Assembly: GCA_038326995.1 (NCBI GenBank)
Contig: JBBQKP010000197.1
Coordinates: forward strand, 1 to 6,352
Direction of reading: 5' to 3'
From: JBBQKP01 sp038326995
GTDB taxonomy: Bacteria > Planctomycetota > Phycisphaerae > Tepidisphaerales > Tepidisphaeraceae
DNA length: 6,352 nucleotides
Shown here: one piece after another, positions 5,537 to 6,352 of the stretch
Position numbering within the stretch: the first letter of the stretch is position 1
How the letters are laid out: every line of letters begins with the position of its first letter
Position numbers and translations under genes: made by a program
The notes under the pieces: generated by a model
The model's input: only the letters and a program-made list of their open reading frames with translations
Databases searched by the model: none
What the model was told of the DNA's origin: nothing

Positions 5537-6097
5537 ATGAAGACCATCGCATACCTGCTTGTCAGCTCCGTCGTCGTACTCGGTTTTTCCGGGTGGCTGG
5601 CTGCACGTCAAAGTGCTTCTACCACCCAACCAATTTCTATTGTGGATGAAAAACGGTTTAACTCAGTCGATCGGGGCGGCTATCAATTTTTTGAAGAGAT
5701 CGGCAAAAATATCATTATCAGCACGCCGATTGACAGGAAAGCGACGAACGATCGTTCGATCATCTTCAAATTAAAGGACACGCTCGGACTTCCTGCAGTA
5801 TCGGTCGGAACTTCAACATATAATCCTGAACAAAAAACGTCATACCCGGACAAAATTGCCATTACTGGCACCAAGGACATCGAGGCCGACGGCAGCGCAG
5901 ACGTCAGAGTCGTGACGGATCGTGTTGCAAAAACCGGCACCCTTCATATTCGATTGGCGTCTGATGACGACCCGGTGTTGAAGCCCAAATGGATACAGGT
6001 CAGCACGCAAAACACGGAGATCGGCGAAGCCACAGGCCTTGACGGGACGATCTACGTCTACACGCCCGGCAAAGGCTTCGAGCCGAAAGCCAAGTGA
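5537..6097 (+). CDS. Unrecognised secreted protein with DIExDG motif and conserved C-terminal tail (paralogue 2)
   Basis: A 186-residue protein. MKTIAYLLVSSVVVLGFSGW then LAARQS is a typical Sec signal peptide, probably cut near residues 22-27. The mature part has GLPAVSV (84-90), TKDIEADGSADVRVV (112-126) and ATGLDGTIYVYTPGKGFEPK (165-184). The three landmarks occur in the same order and at similar spacing as in the preceding gene (26 and 30 residues from GLP to DIE), so the two are diverged tandem paralogues. Outside these motifs the similarity is low. ATG 5537 is preceded by AGAAAGA, a weak ribosome site. An ATG at 5477 in the same frame would place 20 polar residues before the signal peptide, so I reject it. 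The gap to the previous gene is 78 bases, compatible with co-transcription. No known domain is recognised; a role at or outside the inner membrane is inferred. Confidence 0.8.
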   Translation: MKTIAYLLVSSVVVLGFSGWLAARQSASTTQPISIVDEKRFNSVDRGGYQFFEEIGKNIIISTPIDRKATNDRSIIFKLKDTLGLPAVSVGTSTYNPEQKTSYPDKIAITGTKDIEADGSADVRVVTDRVAKTGTLHIRLASDDDPVLKPKWIQVSTQNTEIGEATGLDGTIYVYTPGKGFEPKAK

Positions 6098-6106
6098 CGC
6101 CTGTGG
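6051..6106 (+). repeat. 56-bp perfect direct repeat, copy 2 (3' end of second paralogue)
   Basis: Partner of 5412-5467. Identity ends in non-coding DNA: copy 1 continues AATCAGG and copy 2 continues GTAACAC. Recombination between the copies would delete the second paralogue and leave one intact gene 3' end. Confidence 0.9.
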
Positions 6107-6222
6107 GTAACACTTCAGTTGATGGCAACGAGTTCGTGGTCGAGCGGCGTGAAAGCAGACGCGATTGAACGAGCCGCGCACGTTAGTAAGCGGTTTCTGC
6201 GAATTGCCGTGAGGAGTTCACG

Positions 6223-6352
6223 ATGTGGATTCGCTTTAGGCCCGTCCGGCGGACACTTTGTCGCTTCACGAGTAGAAGACTCTTTAGGGAGATTCAGCTG
6301 GAGAATGTCCTGCCGGACGGGCCAGAAACGCTGCCAGGACGCGGCGGTGACG
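6223..6352 (+). CDS. Possible start of an unrecognised gene (3' end outside window)
   Basis: A strong ribosome site, GAGGAG at 6211-6216, lies six bases before this ATG. The frame stays open for 43 codons to the window edge and begins MWIRFRPVRRTLCRFTSRRL, an arginine-rich start with several rare-type AGG/AGA codons. I do not recognise it. Caution is needed: the plus frame in phase with the preceding gene after its stop is also open from 6098 to the edge, and a minus-strand frame is open from the edge to TGA at 6115-6117. Openness alone therefore proves little here, and a long inverted repeat crosses the region. The gap of 125 bases after the second paralogue shows nothing else. The ribosome site is the main support. 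Confidence 0.4.
   Translation, partial: MWIRFRPVRRTLCRFTSRRLFREIQLENVLPDGPETLPGRGGD
6239..6323. repeat. Long inverted repeat at the right edge
   Basis: GGCCCGTCCGGCGGACA (6239-6255) and TGTCCTGCCGGACGGGCC (6306-6323) are reverse complements with one single-base bulge, giving a stem of 17 base pairs and a loop of 50 bases. Twelve of the pairs are uninterrupted at the base of the stem. It lies inside the possible gene starting at 6223. It could be an RNA structure, the edge of a small repeated element, or coding constraint. Confidence 0.7.

Noticed and set aside
6115..6351. Minus-strand open frame of 78 codons at the right edge, convergent with the second paralogue
   Set aside because: Open to the edge, but no recognisable family, mixed third-position composition and no visible start; the plus-strand ATG with GAGGAG has better support. 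Not excluded.
6098..6352. Readthrough of the second paralogue past its TGA in the same frame
   Set aside because: The frame is open, but the stop and following bases are identical in both paralogues, so the tail is clearly the intended C-terminus.
1..6352. tRNA, rRNA or riboswitch
   Set aside because: No cloverleaf, rRNA-like block or known riboswitch core was noticed on either strand by eye; no covariance search could be run.

Overview
The window is GC-rich bacterial DNA. I think a planctomycete is the most likely source. The reasons are a Gfo/Idh/MocA oxidoreductase, a compact Hanks-type Ser/Thr kinase, mostly weak or absent Shine-Dalgarno sequences, and REP-like palindromes built on the words CAGCTTGCTGGCG and CACCGGTCTCCGACCGGTG, a type I associate with planctomycete intergenic DNA. 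This is inference from style; no marker gene is present.

Left half (1-3070, minus strand). A Gfo/Idh/MocA NAD(P)-dependent oxidoreductase runs off the left edge, starting at 1004. Upstream of it, 1005-1424 has no gene but carries a nested inverted-repeat element of about 275 bp. Next comes xseA (2951 to 1425), the large subunit of exodeoxyribonuclease VII, with its key motifs intact and a Pro/Ser-rich N-terminal extension. A good extended -10 promoter for xseA lies at 3070-3042.

Middle (3218-4591). A soluble 298-residue Ser/Thr protein kinase is transcribed divergently from xseA. Its catalytic loop is HCD instead of HRD. About 480 bp without a confident gene follow: overlapping hairpins with a T-run, an AT-richer stretch with a degenerate 21-bp periodicity, and a plausible sigma70-type promoter at 4502-4530.

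Right half (4592-6352, plus strand). A probable operon of unrecognised genes. It opens with a strong ribosome site and ATG whose frame closes after 16 codons (MNTPPPKSTAEWFETA). This is either a leader peptide or the front end of a frameshifted gene, because a second frame (4624-4941) continues as an alanine-rich, possibly membrane-associated protein. Two secreted paralogues follow (4961-5458 and 5537-6097). They share GLP, a DIExDGxxD calcium-loop-like motif and an identical C-terminal tail. The tail and the first bases after the stop form a 56-bp perfect direct repeat with a sharp upstream edge, which suggests gene conversion or exchange of 3' ends. The last 130 bases hold the start of a possible further gene with a strong ribosome site, crossed by a long inverted repeat.

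The most novel material is the 4.5-6.1 kb cluster: the split-frame small gene and the paired secreted proteins with the homogenised tail. I could not assign a function to any of these genes.
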